NCBI GenBank assembly: GCA_030433275.1
Contig: JAUILK010000034.1
Coordinates: forward strand, 1 to 36,058
Length of the DNA: 36,058 bases
From: Gammaproteobacteria bacterium
Lineage (GTDB): Bacteria > Pseudomonadota > Gammaproteobacteria > Nitrococcales > Nitrococcaceae
Direction: 5' to 3'
Shown piece after piece: positions 16,412 to 27,505 of the stretch (positions are counted from its first letter, which is position 1; every line of letters starts with the position of its first letter). The notes below the pieces were generated by a model. The model worked only from the letters and a program-made list of their open reading frames with translations, had not been told where the DNA came from and made no database searches. Made by a program: the position numbers and the translations under genes.

Positions 16412-16417
16412 TATAAA
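16412..16417 (+). promoter_or_regulatory. possible -10 element of the uvrA promoter
   Basis: TATAAA lies 27 bases before the uvrA ATG. The hexamer 17 bases upstream (16389-16394, TTCGTC) is a poor -35. An imperfect LexA-like CTGG-N9-ACAG at 16333-16349 is one base too long and has a mismatch, so SOS control is not shown. Confidence 0.3.
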
Positions 16418-16444
16418 GATCTAGTGTGAACAGGCGCTGAATTT

Positions 16445-19300
16445 ATGGACACCATTCGCATCCAAGGCGCGCGGACCCACAACCTGCGCAGCATCGATCT
16501 CGAACTGCCACGCAACCGGCTCACTGTAATCACCGGTATATCAGGTTCGGGTAAATCCTCGCTCGCCTTCGACACGATCTTTGCTGAGGGCCAGCGACGC
16601 TATGTCGAGTCGCTCTCGGCCTATGCCAGGCAGTTTCTATCCCTAATGCAGAAACCAGATGTGGATCATATCGAGGGCCTCTCCCCAGCCATTTCCATCG
16701 AGCAAAAGGCCACCTCGCATAATCCACGCTCCACGGTTGGCACGGTAACCGAAATCTATGACTATCTGCGCCTACTCTATGCGCGAGCCGGCACACCCTG
16801 CTGTCCTGAACATGGTATTGAGCTCAATGCACAGACGGTGAGCCAGATGGTCGATCAGATTCTGAGCCTCCCCGAAGGAACCAAGCTCATGCTGCTGGCT
16901 CCTCGGGTGGAAGCTCGAAAAGGCGAGCACTGCGCGGTCATGGAAGAACTGCGCAGTACTGGATTCATCCGCGCCCGCATCGATGGCGAGATTATAGAAC
17001 TAGATGAGCTACCCAAGCTCAATGCCAAGCACGCCCACACCATAGAGGCCGTAGTCGACCGGTTCCGGGTACGCCCCGATCAGGCGACGCGCATCGCAGA
17101 CTCGCTGGAAACCTGCCTAGAACTCACGGGCGGCACCGTGCGGCTCAGCCCTCTCGAGGCGGGTTCGGCGGTCGATGAACTGATTTTCTCGGCTTGTTTC
17201 GCCTGCCCCCAGTGCGGATACTCCCTGACCGAACTCGAGCCACGCTTGTTCTCCTTTAATAATCCGCAGGGGGCCTGCGCACTTTGCGGTGGGCTAGGGC
17301 AGCAGCAGTTTTTCGATCCTGAGCGGCTCGTCCGACACCCTGAACTATCGCTGCCCGGCGGTGCAATACGTGGCTGGGACCGACGCAATGCTTATTACAG
17401 CCAACTGCTCAGCGATCTCGCCAACCATTACGGCTTCGACCTCGAAACGCCGTTTGGCACGCTGCCACAGCAAATCCGCGCTGTTCTGCTCTATGGCAGC
17501 GGCGATGAATGCATCGAGTTTCGCTATCGCACGCCCCAAGGTCGGCACAAGATCAACCGCCACCCTTTTGAGGGTATCATCCCGAACATGCAACGCCGCT
17601 ACCGCGAGACCGATTCCAGCGCCGTCCGCGAAGAGCTCGCCCATTACCTCACCCTGCGCGTATGCCCGGACTGCCACGGCACCCGCCTTAACCGCGGCGC
17701 CCGCCATGTCTTCATTGCCGGACAGGGTCTATCGGAGCTTACCGAGCGCTCCATCGGTAGCGCCCTCGCCTTCTTCGAACAGCTGAACCTACCCGGCAGC
17801 AAGGGGGCGATCGTCGAGCCGATCAGCAAAGAGATTCAAAAGCGGCTCTCCTTTCTCGTTAATGTCGGGCTCGAATATTTAACCCTTGCGCGCAGCGCCA
17901 ATACCCTCTCCGCCGGGGAATCCCAACGCATTCGCCTGGCAAGCCAGATCGGAGCCAGCCTCGTTGGGGTAATGTACGTACTGGACGAGCCGTCGATCGG
18001 CTTGCATCAACGAGATAATGAACGACTGCTGAGAACGCTACTCGAGCTACGCGATCTGGGTAACACGCTCATCGTAGTCGAGCACGATGAGGATGCCATT
18101 CGTACCGCAGACCATATTGTGGATATCGGCCCGGGAGCGGGGATACACGGCGGCCGCATCGTAGCACAAGGTCGCGTCGCCGATATCGAGCGCAATCATG
18201 AATCGATCACCGGAGATTATCTATGCGGTCGCCGCCGTATCGAGATCCCCATCCAACGCAAGCCGGTCGAGCCAAGCCGAACCATCCGCCTACGTAACGC
18301 CCGAGGCAATAATTTGCGTGGAATCGACGTCCGGATTCCGACTGAAGTGATGATCTGCGTAACCGGCGTCTCCGGTTCTGGGAAATCAACTTTGATCAAC
18401 GATACGCTGTACCGCTATGCGGTTCGCAAGTTTAATGGAACAGGCGAAGCGCCAGCGCCGTGTGATGGCATCGATAATTTGGAGCTATTCGATAAAGTCA
18501 CCGACATCGATCAGAACCCCATCGGTCGTACGCCGCGCTCCAATCCCGCCACTTATACCGGAGTGTTCGCACCGTTGCGCGAACTCTTTTCGGGAACAGC
18601 CGAGGCGCGCGCACGCGGTTACCGCCCAGGCCGCTTTAGCTTCAACATCAAGGGCGGACGCTGCGAAGCCTGCCAGGGAGACGGAGTGCTCCGAGTCGAG
18701 ATGCATTTTCTTCCGGATATTTACGTACCTTGCGACATCTGCAAAGGCCGACGCTACAACCGCGAAACGCTGGAGATCAAATACAAAGGCCGCAATATCT
18801 ACGAGACTCTGGAGCTCACCGTGGCGGATGCCCTCGATTGTTTCAGTGCGGTGCCCACTATCAAGCGCAAACTGCAAACACTCGTGGACGTGGGTTTGGG
18901 CTATATCAAGCTCGGGCAAAGCGCGACCACCCTCTCTGGAGGCGAGGCCCAACGCGTCAAACTGGCACGAGAACTATCCAAGCGCGATACCGGCAATACC
19001 CTTTACATCCTGGATGAACCTACCACGGGGCTGCATTTCCACGATATCAATCAATTACTAAAAATCCTGCAGCGGCTGCGTGATCATGGCAACACAGTGA
19101 TCGTCATCGAACACAACCTGGATGTGATCAAAACGGCTGACTGGATCATCGATCTCGGCCCTGAAGGAGGCACCGGTGGCGGCCAAGTTGTGGCCGTCGG
19201 CACACCAGAGGATGTTGCGGATGTAGCACAATCCCACACGGGGCGTTTCTTGAAACCGCTGCTAGCTCCTCAGCACAGCCCTCGCGCTGTAAACAAATAA
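16445..19300 (+). CDS. uvrA: UvrA, excinuclease ABC subunit A
   Basis: The 951-residue protein is a full-length UvrA, the ATP-dependent damage sensor of nucleotide excision repair that loads UvrB. It has two ABC ATPase units. Unit one has Walker [10 protein letters not shown] near residue 31 and signature [12 protein letters not shown]. Unit two has GVSGSGKST and [12 protein letters not shown] followed by [10 protein letters not shown]. Two zinc fingers are intact: CPQCGYSL with CALCGG in the first half, and CEACQGDG with CDICKGRR in the second. It is the only convincing plus-strand gene in the window. The stop lies 62 bases from the convergent mdh stop, with no clear terminator between. Confidence 0.98.
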   Translation: MDTIRIQGARTHNLRSIDLELPRNRLTVITGISGSGKSSLAFDTIFAEGQRRYVESLSAYARQFLSLMQKPDVDHIEGLSPAISIEQKATSHNPRSTVGTVTEIYDYLRLLYARAGTPCCPEHGIELNAQTVSQMVDQILSLPEGTKLMLLAPRVEARKGEHCAVMEELRSTGFIRARIDGEIIELDELPKLNAKHAHTIEAVVDRFRVRPDQATRIADSLETCLELTGGTVRLSPLEAGSAVDELIFSACFACPQCGYSLTELEPRLFSFNNPQGACALCGGLGQQQFFDPERLVRHPELSLPGGAIRGWDRRNAYYSQLLSDLANHYGFDLETPFGTLPQQIRAVLLYGSGDECIEFRYRTPQGRHKINRHPFEGIIPNMQRRYRETDSSAVREELAHYLTLRVCPDCHGTRLNRGARHVFIAGQGLSELTERSIGSALAFFEQLNLPGSKGAIVEPISKEIQKRLSFLVNVGLEYLTLARSANTLSAGESQRIRLASQIGASLVGVMYVLDEPSIGLHQRDNERLLRTLLELRDLGNTLIVVEHDEDAIRTADHIVDIGPGAGIHGGRIVAQGRVADIERNHESITGDYLCGRRRIEIPIQRKPVEPSRTIRLRNARGNNLRGIDVRIPTEVMICVTGVSGSGKSTLINDTLYRYAVRKFNGTGEAPAPCDGIDNLELFDKVTDIDQNPIGRTPRSNPATYTGVFAPLRELFSGTAEARARGYRPGRFSFNIKGGRCEACQGDGVLRVEMHFLPDIYVPCDICKGRRYNRETLEIKYKGRNIYETLELTVADALDCFSAVPTIKRKLQTLVDVGLGYIKLGQSATTLSGGEAQRVKLARELSKRDTGNTLYILDEPTTGLHFHDINQLLKILQRLRDHGNTVIVIEHNLDVIKTADWIIDLGPEGGTGGGQVVAVGTPEDVADVAQSHTGRFLKPLLAPQHSPRAVNK

Positions 19301-19362
19301 GGCCGGCCGTGGACATGTGGCAACCGGGGAAGGCGCGACTCAACAAGTCCAGCGCAGACATT

Positions 19363-20346
19363 TTATCGTGGCAACAAGTGTTTTATCGCGCCGCGTTCTT
19401 CCGCTAGCTCCTGCTCGGTAGCGAGCATTCGCGTGCGACTGAATTCATCGATTTCCAACCCCTCTACCACTTGGTAGTCACCATCTCTGCAACGGCATGG
19501 GAAGGAAAAGAAAAGTCCCTCGGTGATCCCATAGCGGCCATCCGAGAGGATTGCCATGCTTACCCAATCGTCTTCCGGTGTACCTAGGACCCAACTACGC
19601 ATGTGATCAATAACGGCACTCGCCGCCGAAGCGGCACTGGATTGGCTGCGTGCCCTGATGATGGCCGCGCCGCGTTGCTGAACGGTCGGTATAAAATCCT
19701 GCATCAACCACTGCTGATCGACCAGCCCATTGGCACGACGTCCTTTTACCGTAGCCTGGCTAATGTCCGGATACTGGGTGGATGAATGATTTCCCCAGAT
19801 AATCATCTGCCGCAACTCGTTGACACGAGCGCCTGTCTTATTTGCAAGCTGCGCCAGTGCCCGGTTGTGATCCAGCCGCGTCATAGCGGTAAAACGGCGG
19901 GCGCCGATGCTCGGAGCATTGCGTTGCACGATCAGTGCGTTGGTGTTAGCGGGATTACCCACGACTAACACCCGGACGTTGCGGCTCGCCACTGCGTCGA
20001 TCGCCTTGCCTTGTTGGGAGAAAATGGCGGCATTCGCTTCCAGCAGATCCCTACGTTCCATCCCTGGACCGCGTGGCTTGGCGCCGATCAATAGGATGAA
20101 ATGCGCATCCTGAAACGCAAGCTTGGCTTGATCACTGGTCGTAACCCCCGCCAGCAATGGAAAAGCACAGTCCTCAAGCTCCATTACCACGCCTGCGAGC
20201 ACTTCCAACGCCGGGGTGATTTCGAGTAACTGCAGAATCACCGGCTGATCCTTACCGAACATCTCGCCAGCGGCAATTCGGAACAGCAGGCTATAGCCGA
20301 TCTGACCCGCAGCACCAGTTACCGCAATGCGAACAGGTGCTTTCAT
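19363..20346 (-). CDS. mdh: malate dehydrogenase (NAD-dependent)
   Basis: The 327-residue protein is the cytosolic-type malate dehydrogenase common in betaproteobacteria and some gammaproteobacteria. The Rossmann motif is [15 protein letters not shown] (9-23). [16 protein letters not shown] holds the substrate-binding Arg residues, [10 protein letters not shown] the cofactor site, and WGNHS the catalytic His. It interconverts malate and oxaloacetate in the TCA cycle. AGGAG lies 9 bases before the ATG. It follows the SAM hydrolase gene by 180 bases, which show no gene or clear promoter. Confidence 0.96.
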   Translation of the reverse strand: MKAPVRIAVTGAAGQIGYSLLFRIAAGEMFGKDQPVILQLLEITPALEVLAGVVMELEDCAFPLLAGVTTSDQAKLAFQDAHFILLIGAKPRGPGMERRDLLEANAAIFSQQGKAIDAVASRNVRVLVVGNPANTNALIVQRNAPSIGARRFTAMTRLDHNRALAQLANKTGARVNELRQMIIWGNHSSTQYPDISQATVKGRRANGLVDQQWLMQDFIPTVQQRGAAIIRARSQSSAASAASAVIDHMRSWVLGTPEDDWVSMAILSDGRYGITEGLFFSFPCRCRDGDYQVVEGLEIDEFSRTRMLATEQELAEERGAIKHLLPR

Positions 20347-20526
20347 GACAAGGCACTCCTAAGTGCTTCGGGATGAGAGGACGGCAAACACCGACCCGTG
20401 ATCAGAGAGAAATCACGCCCTGGTGGTTGGCTTCGCCCCCAACCGGTTACAGCGCTTATCGGCTCATCGCTTGTCCTAACGGTGCCGCCCGAGTCCGGTC
20501 CTACTGTCAAAACTGCTAAGCCATCC

Positions 20527-21255
20527 TTATATAATGGCCTGGAATCGGAGCGAATCGCCCACTTCAAGGCCAAATCGCCGAGCCGCGTCCCCCTGGTTGA
20601 CCGCAATTTCGACCAACCCGAGTGAATTTCGGTACCAGAATGCAACTCCTGGAGCTACATCGGCAAACGTGCGCGCCCCGACTATGATTTGACCCGCAAC
20701 CACAGGCCCCATACCCCTCGGCAAGGTCGCAACACGTTGCCCAGTTAGCACATTACCATAGCCATCAATGTAGACGATTTTATTGGTATCTGCGGGTAAA
20801 TCCTGTCCAATCCAATCCGTGATCTCATGCTGATCGGCAATACACCCGCGTATCGCCAACTCGGCGGCCGCCGGAGCGAACACATCGCGCCCATGGAAAC
20901 TTGCCGAAACGCCCTCCGGCACAGGCAATGCAAACACCCGCTGGCTCGCCACCGAATTAATAGTCGGTGCCAACAAGCCATTGTCAGGACCAACAAACCA
21001 ACGGCCATCCACGGCGGCCGCAATGGCTCGCCGCTCGGTGCCCACACCCGGATCGACAACCGCCACCACCACCGCGGCGGGCTGAATCCAATGCGCGGCG
21101 GCAGCGAGCAAATATCCAGCCTCGCAAGGCCGAAAAGGCGCTGCATCATGCATCAGATCGATAACGGGGTGCGTCGGGCAACGACTTGCCAACACGGCCT
21201 TTACCTGCCCAACATACGGGCCCTGCCAACCAAAGTCCGTGAACAACAAAAACAT
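20527..21255 (-). CDS. S-adenosyl-L-methionine hydrolase (adenosine-forming), DUF62 family
   Basis: The 242-residue protein matches the SAM hydroxide adenosyltransferase family, related to fluorinase and chlorinase. Seen motifs are LFTDFGWQGPYVGQVKAVL near the N-terminus with the Asp that binds the ribose, VVDPGVGTERR, VGPDNGLLAP, SFHGRDVFAP with the conserved Arg-Asp, and IDGYGNVLTG. Members split SAM with water to adenosine and methionine. The loop insert found in halogenases is not obvious, fitting a hydrolase. The ATG has no clear Shine-Dalgarno sequence. It stands 117 bases after rplQ and 180 before mdh. Physiological role is uncertain: SAM level control or salvage. Confidence 0.88.
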   Translation of the reverse strand: MFLLFTDFGWQGPYVGQVKAVLASRCPTHPVIDLMHDAAPFRPCEAGYLLAAAAHWIQPAAVVVAVVDPGVGTERRAIAAAVDGRWFVGPDNGLLAPTINSVASQRVFALPVPEGVSASFHGRDVFAPAAAELAIRGCIADQHEITDWIGQDLPADTNKIVYIDGYGNVLTGQRVATLPRGMGPVVAGQIIVGARTFADVAPGVAFWYRNSLGLVEIAVNQGDAARRFGLEVGDSLRFQAII

Positions 21256-21316
21256 GGCATTTACTGTGTTGCCATTAAGTAACCATGGCTACAGCGCCCG
21301 ATGAAGCTCCCCACCA

Positions 21317-21352
21317 CCCCAAAAACCGATTTTCGCGACTTCTTTTTAGGGG
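21317..21352 (-). other. inverted repeat after rplQ, possible end of the alpha operon transcript
   Basis: CCCCAAAAA (21317-21325) pairs with TTTTTAGGGG (21343-21352) apart from one bulged A, around a 17-base loop. It lies just beyond the rplQ stop, where a terminator is expected. There is no separate T-run after the stem in the direction of transcription, so an intrinsic terminator is only a weak suggestion. Confidence 0.35.
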
Positions 21353-21372
21353 CCAGAGGCAATGCTAGACGA

Positions 21373-21756
21373 CTATTCAGTAGCTGGCGACGATGACTGC
21401 AATCGATCTACCAGTTCGACGTATGCCATTGGTGCGTTATCCCCAGACCGAAAACCAGCCTTGAGCACACGCAGATATCCTCCGGGGCGCGATCGATAAC
21501 TCGGCCCAAGCTCATCGAAGAGCTTTTTCACTACGTCCTTGTCACGTAGACGGGCGAAAGCCAGGCGACGGTTGGCAACCGTGTCCTCCTTGGCTAGGGT
21601 AAGCAGCGGTTCCGCCACCCGCCGTAACTCCTTGGCCTTGGGAAGGGTGGTACGAATCGCCTCATGATGAAATAGCGAGGCCGCCATGTTACGGAACATC
21701 GCCTGTCTATGACTGCTGGTACGGCCAAGCTTGCGTCCAGCTTTACGATGGCGCAT
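21373..21756 (-). CDS. rplQ: 50S ribosomal protein L17
   Basis: The 127-residue protein begins [12 protein letters not shown] and continues with the conserved [12 protein letters not shown]-like block (here [12 protein letters not shown]) and [16 protein letters not shown]. This is bacterial L17, which sits near the peptide exit tunnel. Its length matches E. coli L17 (127). It closes the alpha operon after rpoA, 105 bases downstream. GGAG lies about 8 bases before the ATG. Confidence 0.97.
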   Translation of the reverse strand: MRHRKAGRKLGRTSSHRQAMFRNMAASLFHHEAIRTTLPKAKELRRVAEPLLTLAKEDTVANRRLAFARLRDKDVVKKLFDELGPSYRSRPGGYLRVLKAGFRSGDNAPMAYVELVDRLQSSSPATE

Positions 21757-21861
21757 ATTCTAAGCTCCTGTATTCGAGCCAATATTCTGGATCTTGTGGA
21801 AGGAACAAGCTGCCGCCCCGCTTAAACTTGAGTAGTTCAGAACCGTGGCACTGACCTAACG

Positions 21862-22863
21862 CTAACCAATCGCACGGTCCTTGTCGTCGTAACCACGCGG
21901 TGGCCAGTTCTCTAAACGCATACCCAATGCGAGCCCATGCTGAGCAAGCACTTCCTTGATTTCGTTAAGCGATTTCTTACCAAGATTTGGGGTCTTAAGC
22001 AACTCCACTTCTGTTTTCTGAACCAGATCACCAACGCAATGGATATTCTCAGCTTTAAGGCAGTTCGCTGAGCGCACCGTGAGCTCCAGATCGTCAATCG
22101 GTCGTAGCAAGATCGGATCGATCTCCGGAGACGTTCGCTCCTGGTCCTCTGCTTCCTCCCCACCCTCGAGATCAACGAAGACGGACAATTGATCCCGCAG
22201 CAACCCAGCGGCAAAGCGAACAGCCTCTTCCGGCTCAAGCACCCCGTTGGTCTCGATATCCATGACTAATTTGTCGAGGTCGGTGCGCTGCTCAACCCGA
22301 GCGCTTTCAACATTGTAGGCGACTCGCCGCACAGGACTGTAGCTGGCATCCAATTGCAGGCGACCAATGGGACGCTCCTCATCGTGCTCGCCTCGAGTCG
22401 TTACTGGCTCATAGCCTCGACCACGCGCGACATACAGCGTCATGTTGATCTCGCTCGCCTTGGTAAGATTAGCGATCGCAAGTTCCGGGTTCTTAATTTC
22501 GACGTCGTGATCAACTCCGATATCGGCTGCCGTAACCAACCCCGGCCCCTGTTTTGAAAGGTGCAACGTCGCCTCGTCCTTGGAATGAAGGCGCACTGCA
22601 AGGTTCTTGAGGTTCAACAGGATATCGACCACATCCTCTTGAACGCCTTCGATCGCGGTGTATTCGTGCAGCACACCCTCGATCTCCACCTCGACCACAG
22701 CATAACCAGGCATGGAAGAGAGCAGTACGCGCCTGAGTGCATTGCCAAGCGTATGACCAAACCCCCGCTCCAGTGGTTCGAGCGTAATCGTCGCACGGCG
22801 GTCACTAAGTGCTTCGACTCCAACAAGCCGTGGTCTTAGAAAATCCTTGAACTGACCCTGCAT
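21862..22863 (-). CDS. rpoA: RNA polymerase alpha subunit
   Basis: From the ATG at 22863 the subunit is 333 residues. The N-terminal assembly domain (1 to ~230) contains [19 protein letters not shown] flexible acidic linker ([15 protein letters not shown]) follows. The C-terminal domain has [15 protein letters not shown] and [14 protein letters not shown], which contact UP-element DNA and activators. The start begins [14 protein letters not shown] as in other gammaproteobacteria and has AGAGG 8 bases upstream; the ATG seven codons earlier lacks this fit. It lies between rpsD and rplQ as usual. Confidence 0.98.
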   Translation of the reverse strand: MQGQFKDFLRPRLVGVEALSDRRATITLEPLERGFGHTLGNALRRVLLSSMPGYAVVEVEIEGVLHEYTAIEGVQEDVVDILLNLKNLAVRLHSKDEATLHLSKQGPGLVTAADIGVDHDVEIKNPELAIANLTKASEINMTLYVARGRGYEPVTTRGEHDEERPIGRLQLDASYSPVRRVAYNVESARVEQRTDLDKLVMDIETNGVLEPEEAVRFAAGLLRDQLSVFVDLEGGEEAEDQERTSPEIDPILLRPIDDLELTVRSANCLKAENIHCVGDLVQKTEVELLKTPNLGKKSLNEIKEVLAQHGLALGMRLENWPPRGYDDKDRAIG

Positions 22864-22910
22864 TGGATCAACCTCTTGATGCAATCGGCGACGCAGTGTT
22901 TGTTGATCAC

Positions 22911-23531
22911 TTACTTGGAATAAAGCTCGACGATAAGATGTTCATTGATGTCGGGTGACAAGTCACTTCGATCCGGCATGCGCTTGAAGGTTCCCTCGAA
23001 TTGCTTGGAATCCACCTCGACCCAGGCAGGCAGACCGATCTGCTGCGCCATCTCAAGCGCGGCTTGCACCCGTAACTGCTTCTTTGCTTTGTCCTTGACG
23101 GAGACAACATCCCCAGGACCCAAGATACGCGAGGAAATGTTGCTCACCCGACCATTGACGAGAATCGCTCGGTGACTGACAAGTTGCCTAGCCTCCGCCC
23201 GGGTAGAACCAAATCCCATTCGATAGACGGTATTATCGAGCCGCGACTCAAGTAACTGCAGGAGCGTTTCACCCGTATTTCCCTTACGGCGGTCAGCCTC
23301 TTTGTAGTATTTACGAAACTGCCGCTCCAGCACGCCATACGTGCGCCGCACCTTTTGTTTTTCTCGCAACTGCAACCCGTAATCGGAAATGCGCCCACGA
23401 CGTTGGCCGTGCTGCCCAGGAGGAGTTTCAAGCTTGCACTTATTGTCCAACGGACGCACGCGGCTCTTCAAGAAGAGATCCGTGCCCTCGCGTCGAGCGA
23501 GCTTGCAAGTCGGTCCGGTATACCGTGCCAT
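22911..23531 (-). CDS. rpsD: 30S ribosomal protein S4
   Basis: The 206-residue protein begins [18 protein letters not shown]. It has the S4 RNA-binding domain with [19 protein letters not shown] and VNGRVSNI, and ends VELYSK. It initiates 16S rRNA folding at the 5' domain and in relatives represses translation of the alpha operon. Its length equals that of E. coli S4. The N-terminus has a single Cys, so this is the zinc-free form. Confidence 0.98.
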   Translation of the reverse strand: MARYTGPTCKLARREGTDLFLKSRVRPLDNKCKLETPPGQHGQRRGRISDYGLQLREKQKVRRTYGVLERQFRKYYKEADRRKGNTGETLLQLLESRLDNTVYRMGFGSTRAEARQLVSHRAILVNGRVSNISSRILGPGDVVSVKDKAKKQLRVQAALEMAQQIGLPAWVEVDSKQFEGTFKRMPDRSDLSPDINEHLIVELYSK

Positions 23532-23552
23532 GACTGTAATGCCTCTTGATCT

Positions 23553-23942
23553 TCAGACACGCCGCTTTTTGGGTGGGCGGCAGCCATTGTGCGGAATAGG
23601 CGTAACATCCGCTATATTGGTGATGCGGTAACCGGCGTTATTTAGGGCACGGACAGCCGACTCTCGCCCCGGACCCGGGCCTTTAACTCGCACTTCCAAA
23701 TTCTTCAGTCCATAGTCCTTGGCTGCTTCACCTGCACGCTCGGAAGCAACTTGCGCAGCAAATGGCGTGCTCTTACGGGAGCTACGAAAACCGCTGCCAC
23801 CGGCACTAGCCCATGCCAATACGTTACCTTGCCTATCAGTGAGTGTAATAATCGTGTTGTTGAACGACGCGTTAATATGCGCGATACCGTCCACAACGGT
23901 CCTCTTGACACGCTTGCGCGTTCGGCTGCTCGCTTTCGCCAT
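23553..23942 (-). CDS. rpsK: 30S ribosomal protein S11
   Basis: The 129-residue protein has the S11 core [16 protein letters not shown], the [14 protein letters not shown] block and the conserved basic tail [17 protein letters not shown]. It lines the 30S platform near the mRNA exit. A gap of 168 bases separates it from rpsM, much wider than the few bases usual here. A run GGGAAAAG precedes the ATG. Confidence 0.98.
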   Translation of the reverse strand: MAKASSRTRKRVKRTVVDGIAHINASFNNTIITLTDRQGNVLAWASAGGSGFRSSRKSTPFAAQVASERAGEAAKDYGLKNLEVRVKGPGPGRESAVRALNNAGYRITNIADVTPIPHNGCRPPKKRRV

Positions 23943-24110
23943 ATCTTTTCCCTAAATTGCAGGCCGATACCCCGCCAACCGATTACAGATCGTTCAATAA
24001 GCAAGGCGGCAAAGCCAGCTCGGCTGCGAGTGTAATTCAAATCCAAAAGTTACGTGGCGACGATAACAGGCGGAATGGACTGCATTCCTACTCGGACTAC
24101 GCTTTTATTT

Positions 24111-24467
24111 TTACCGACTGATCGCTCGCCGGGGCCCCTTACGTGTACGAGCATTGGTCCGTGTCCTTTGCCCACGTACCGAGAGGCCACGACGATGCCG
24201 GATGCCCCGGTAGCAACCCAGATCCATCAGCCGCTTGATATCCATCGCCACCTGTCGGCGCAAATCGCCTTCAATTACGTACTTGCCAAGCTCGTTGCGT
24301 AGATGCTCGAGTTCGGCCTCGGTCAATTCCTGAATCTTGCGCTCAGGCGCAATACCCGTTGCCCGGCAGATAGCCGCAGCGCAACTACGCCCGATCCCAT
24401 AGATGGAAGTAAGCGCAATCGCCGTATGCTTGTTGGCTGGAATGTTAACGCCAGCAATTCGGGCCAT
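24111..24467 (-). CDS. rpsM: 30S ribosomal protein S13
   Basis: The 118-residue protein begins [14 protein letters not shown] and has [13 protein letters not shown], then [19 protein letters not shown] near the C-terminus and the basic tail [12 protein letters not shown]13 sits in the 30S head and contacts the P-site tRNA and the 50S subunit. It begins the alpha operon, 65 bases after rpmJ. In relatives S4 represses translation at this leader; I could not confirm the pseudoknot by eye. Confidence 0.98.
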   Translation of the reverse strand: MARIAGVNIPANKHTAIALTSIYGIGRSCAAAICRATGIAPERKIQELTEAELEHLRNELGKYVIEGDLRRQVAMDIKRLMDLGCYRGIRHRRGLSVRGQRTRTNARTRKGPRRAISR

Positions 24468-24532
24468 AGACTCTCGCTCCTAATCGGATCCGACTGCTAC
24501 ATAGCAAACTAATCATCGGCATTATCAGTGGA

Positions 24533-24646
24533 TCAACCTTGCCGCTGCTTATGCCGAGCCTCGACACAGATAACCCGTATAGTCCCTCTGCGGCGAATCA
24601 CCTTACAGTTTCGGCACATTTTTTTGACCGACGCACGCACCTTCAT
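24533..24646 (-). CDS. rpmJ: 50S ribosomal protein L36
   Basis: This small gene encodes 37 residues, starting [19 protein letters not shown] and ending RHKQRQG. The zinc ligands C11, C14, C27 and H32 are all present, so it is the zinc-binding form. GGAGG lies 7 bases before the ATG. It stands between secY and rpsM, as expected. L36 stabilises 23S rRNA near the L7/L12 stalk base. Confidence 0.97.
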   Translation of the reverse strand: MKVRASVKKMCRNCKVIRRRGTIRVICVEARHKQRQG

Positions 24647-24758
24647 CACTCGTCCTCCACACGCACCCGCCACCTTGCAGCGAATATCAGCCCCAACCAG
24701 CCGCCTTAGTGTGCTACTGATTACATTTTCATAGCGAACACAATCCGTCCGGGATCGA

Positions 24759-26102
24759 TTAGCGCATCAGACCACTGCCAGTACGACCATGCGCGTGCAA
24801 CTTTGCCTTCTTCATCAATGGCTCATATTGATGACTCAGTAGATGCGCCTGCACCTGGGACATAAAATCCATAACAACCACGACGATGATCAGCAACGAT
24901 GTGCCGCCAAAGTAAAACGGTACATTATAGTACAAAATCAAAAACTCCGGCAACAAACAAACGGCAATTAGATAGATTGCACCAGCGAGCGTAAGCCGCG
25001 TCATAACCTTGTCGATATAGCGCGCCGTCTGCTCGCCTGGCCGAATACCCGCTATGAAGGCGCCGGATTTTTTCAAATTATCCGCAGTTTCCCGCGAATT
25101 AAAAACCAATGCCGTGTAAAAAAAACAGAAAAACGCAATTGCTCCAGCGTAGAACGCTATGTATAACGGTTGCCCCGGACTTAATGTTTGCCCCAACCGG
25201 TTCAGCCAGGACAATCCTTCTGAGGATCCAAACCACTGTCCCAGCGTTGCCGGAAACAAGATGATGCTCGACGCGAAGATGGGCGGGATGACACCGGCCA
25301 TATTGAGTTTCAGCGGTAGATGGCTGCTCTGCGCTGCATACAAACGCCGCCCCTGCTGCCGGCGCGCATAGTTGACGGTGATACGCCGCTGTCCACGTTC
25401 GATAAAGACAATCACCCAAACCACAGAGACGGCGAGCGTCAACAAAAACAAAATAGTTCCCACTCCCAGTTCACCGGTGCGCGCCAGTTCTACCGTTCCA
25501 GCGAGCGCATTTGGCAAACCGGCGACAATACCCGCAAAAATCAACAGGGATATTCCGTTACCGATACCCCGCTCGGTGATCTGCTCACCTAGCCACATAA
25601 GGAACATGGTTCCAGTCACCAGGGTAACCGTGCCAATAAATATAAAGCTTGGGCCGGGGCTGAGCACCACCGCCTGATTCTGCAACGCAACCGTGATACC
25701 CACACCCTGAAATGTCGCCAACAACAAGGTTCCATATCGGGTGTATTTGGTGATCTGGCGCCGTCCTTGCTCTCCCTCCTTGCGCAACTGTTCCAGTGCC
25801 GGAACCACTGCGCTCATCAGCTGCATGATGATGGAGGCCGAAATATAGGGCATAACACCAAGCGCAAACACACTCAAGCGCCGCAGGGCACCACCGGAAA
25901 ACATGTTGAACATGTCTAGAATAGTGCCTTGCTGGCGCTCGAACATGGCGGCCAACGCAGCTTGGTCGATACCTGGAATGGTCAGATGAGCGCCGAAACG
26001 ATAGACAACCAACGCGAGCAATACAAAGACCAACCTTTGCCGCACCTCGGTCAGACGGCCAAACCCCGCCAGCGAATTCAGATTAGCTGCTGCTCTAGCC
26101 AA
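24759..26102 (-). CDS. secY: SecY, protein translocase channel subunit
   Basis: The 447-residue membrane protein has ten likely transmembrane segments. Family motifs include the plug-side [13 protein letters not shown]-like stretch (here [13 protein letters not shown]), [31 protein letters not shown] and [20 protein letters not shown] in the cytosolic loop that binds SecA and ribosomes. It is the channel of the Sec translocon in the inner membrane. It closes the spc group before rpmJ, and a 170-base gap with a strong hairpin separates it from rplO. Confidence 0.98.
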   Translation of the reverse strand: MARAAANLNSLAGFGRLTEVRQRLVFVLLALVVYRFGAHLTIPGIDQAALAAMFERQQGTILDMFNMFSGGALRRLSVFALGVMPYISASIIMQLMSAVVPALEQLRKEGEQGRRQITKYTRYGTLLLATFQGVGITVALQNQAVVLSPGPSFIFIGTVTLVTGTMFLMWLGEQITERGIGNGISLLIFAGIVAGLPNALAGTVELARTGELGVGTILFLLTLAVSVVWVIVFIERGQRRITVNYARRQQGRRLYAAQSSHLPLKLNMAGVIPPIFASSIILFPATLGQWFGSSEGLSWLNRLGQTLSPGQPLYIAFYAGAIAFFCFFYTALVFNSRETADNLKKSGAFIAGIRPGEQTARYIDKVMTRLTLAGAIYLIAVCLLPEFLILYYNVPFYFGGTSLLIIVVVVMDFMSQVQAHLLSHQYEPLMKKAKLHAHGRTGSGLMR

Positions 26103-26156
26103 GGTAAATCCTACCGTACGTATTGCCCAATGGGCGCAGAAGCGGCTTGCTGAAGA

Positions 26157-26185
26157 TATAGACCGCCGAGAAACGGCGGCCTATA
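26157..26185 (-). other. 12-bp hairpin in the rplO-secY gap
   Basis: Arms 26157-26168 and 26174-26185 pair over 12 positions (TATAGACCGCCG / CGGCGGCCTATA, one mismatch that becomes G-U in the minus-strand RNA), with a 5-base loop. No T-run follows. It lies 55 bases before the secY ATG and could act as an mRNA-processing or stability element, or tune secY expression relative to the ribosomal proteins. Confidence 0.65.
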
Positions 26186-26272
26186 CATCTATGAGAAGCG
26201 TTCATAGCGTGTCTCGATAGCTGTCTACATCCATTCCCGACCTCTCGTCACAAGGAAGGAGATTTCGCGCTT

Positions 26273-26716
26273 CTAAGGCTCCTCGATCTTGCCACCCACC
26301 TTCTCAATCGCCGCTCGTGCGCCTTTGGTTACAGCCACTCCAGGCATGCGCACGACATAGGCACGCTCCACCTCCCCGGAAGCGATGACCTTAGCACGGC
26401 GTGTGTGCTGTGGTACTAAATCCGCCATCTTCAGGGTCGACAAATCAATCGTATCCGTGGCGAGATACTTCAGCTCGGAGAGTCGAACCTCGGCGCTGAA
26501 GCGTCCGCGGCGCGAACGGAAACCAACTTTAGGAACACGCCGTTGCAGGGGCATCTGCCCCCCTTCGAAGCCAACTTTATGGAACCCACCGGAGCGCGAA
26601 TGCTGGCCCTTATGCCCACGCCCGGCCGTCTTCCCGTTACCCGATGCCGAACCTCGGCCAACTCGATACCGCTCCGGCCGACTGCCTCGCGCCGGCTTGA
26701 TCGTATTCAGCCGCAT
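26273..26716 (-). CDS. rplO: 50S ribosomal protein L15
   Basis: The 147-residue protein begins [22 protein letters not shown] and has the Gly-rich [17 protein letters not shown], the [15 protein letters not shown] block and the C-terminal [15 protein letters not shown]15 is a late-assembly protein in the 50S core. Its start lies two bases after the rpmD stop, suggesting translational coupling. Confidence 0.97.
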   Translation of the reverse strand: MRLNTIKPARGSRPERYRVGRGSASGNGKTAGRGHKGQHSRSGGFHKVGFEGGQMPLQRRVPKVGFRSRRGRFSAEVRLSELKYLATDTIDLSTLKMADLVPQHTRRAKVIASGEVERAYVVRMPGVAVTKGARAAIEKVGGKIEEP

Positions 26717-26718
26717 AG

Positions 26719-26907
26719 TTAGGCGTCCTCCACCTTGAGCATATAAGAGACTTTCCGAATCATGCCCCGGTTCTCTGGGGTATCGGTTACCACTACTGTC
26801 TGATGAATTCGGCGCAAACCCAATCCCGCGATACAGGCTTTGTGCCTACTCAGCCGGCCATTGAGACTACGCACCAGGGTGACCTTAAAATGTTTACTAT
26901 GCACCAT
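26719..26907 (-). CDS. rpmD: 50S ribosomal protein L30
   Basis: The 62-residue protein contains [33 protein letters not shown] and [10 protein letters not shown], the bacterial L30 pattern. Its length is close to the ~59 of E. coli. It sits between rpsE (1 base away) and rplO (2 bases away), as in other bacteria. Confidence 0.96.
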   Translation of the reverse strand: MVHSKHFKVTLVRSLNGRLSRHKACIAGLGLRRIHQTVVVTDTPENRGMIRKVSYMLKVEDA

Positions 26908-26908
26908 T

Positions 26909-27412
26909 TCAACTTAAGATCTCTTCAACCTGTTTACCGCGCTTGGCAGCGACCTGTTCCGGTGCAGTATTGCGCGCCAGAGCCTTGATCGTAGCCCGCA
27001 CGACGTTGACCGGATTGCGTGAACCAATGGTCTTTGCCAACACATCCTGCACACCCACGACTTCAAAAACCGCGCGCATCGCACCGCCCGCGATGATTCC
27101 AGTACCTTCGGAAGCCGGCTGCATAAATACTTTGCTGGCGCCATGATTCGCCGTTACTGGATACTGCAAGGTCGCTCCATTGAGATGCGCCTTGTGCATG
27201 CTCTTACGCGCCTTTTCCATCGCCTTTTGGATAGCGAGCGGCACCTCACGTGCCTTACCGTAACCAAAACCTACGGAACCTTGCCCATCGCCCACCACCG
27301 TCAGCGCGGTGAAACCGAATTGCCGGCCACCCTTGACAACTTTCGCCACACGGTTGATCGAAATCAGTTTCTCCCGCAGGCCTTCGCCACTCGCTTCGCC
27401 GCTCGTCGCCAT
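26909..27412 (-). CDS. rpsE: 30S ribosomal protein S5
   Basis: From the ATG at 27412 the protein is 167 residues. The double-stranded-RNA-binding-like N-domain has [19 protein letters not shown] and [23 protein letters not shown], the loop linked to spectinomycin sensitivity and accuracy. The C-domain has [24 protein letters not shown] lies 8 bases before this start; the upstream in-frame ATG at 27430 lacks one. A 93-base gap separates it from rplR. Confidence 0.97.
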   Translation of the reverse strand: MATSGEASGEGLREKLISINRVAKVVKGGRQFGFTALTVVGDGQGSVGFGYGKAREVPLAIQKAMEKARKSMHKAHLNGATLQYPVTANHGASKVFMQPASEGTGIIAGGAMRAVFEVVGVQDVLAKTIGSRNPVNVVRATIKALARNTAPEQVAAKRGKQVEEILS

Positions 27413-27505
27413 ATTTATCGCCTCTATCATCAGCGAGATTGTCGTAGACGCAACCTTTACGATAGGCCGAGCATTTGCCGGCGCACCGTGATCAACAATA
27501 CGGCC

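Noticed and set aside
19301-19362. Terminator between the convergent uvrA and mdh genes
   Set aside because: A GGCCGGCC palindrome is present, but no stable longer stem with a T-run was found on either strand.
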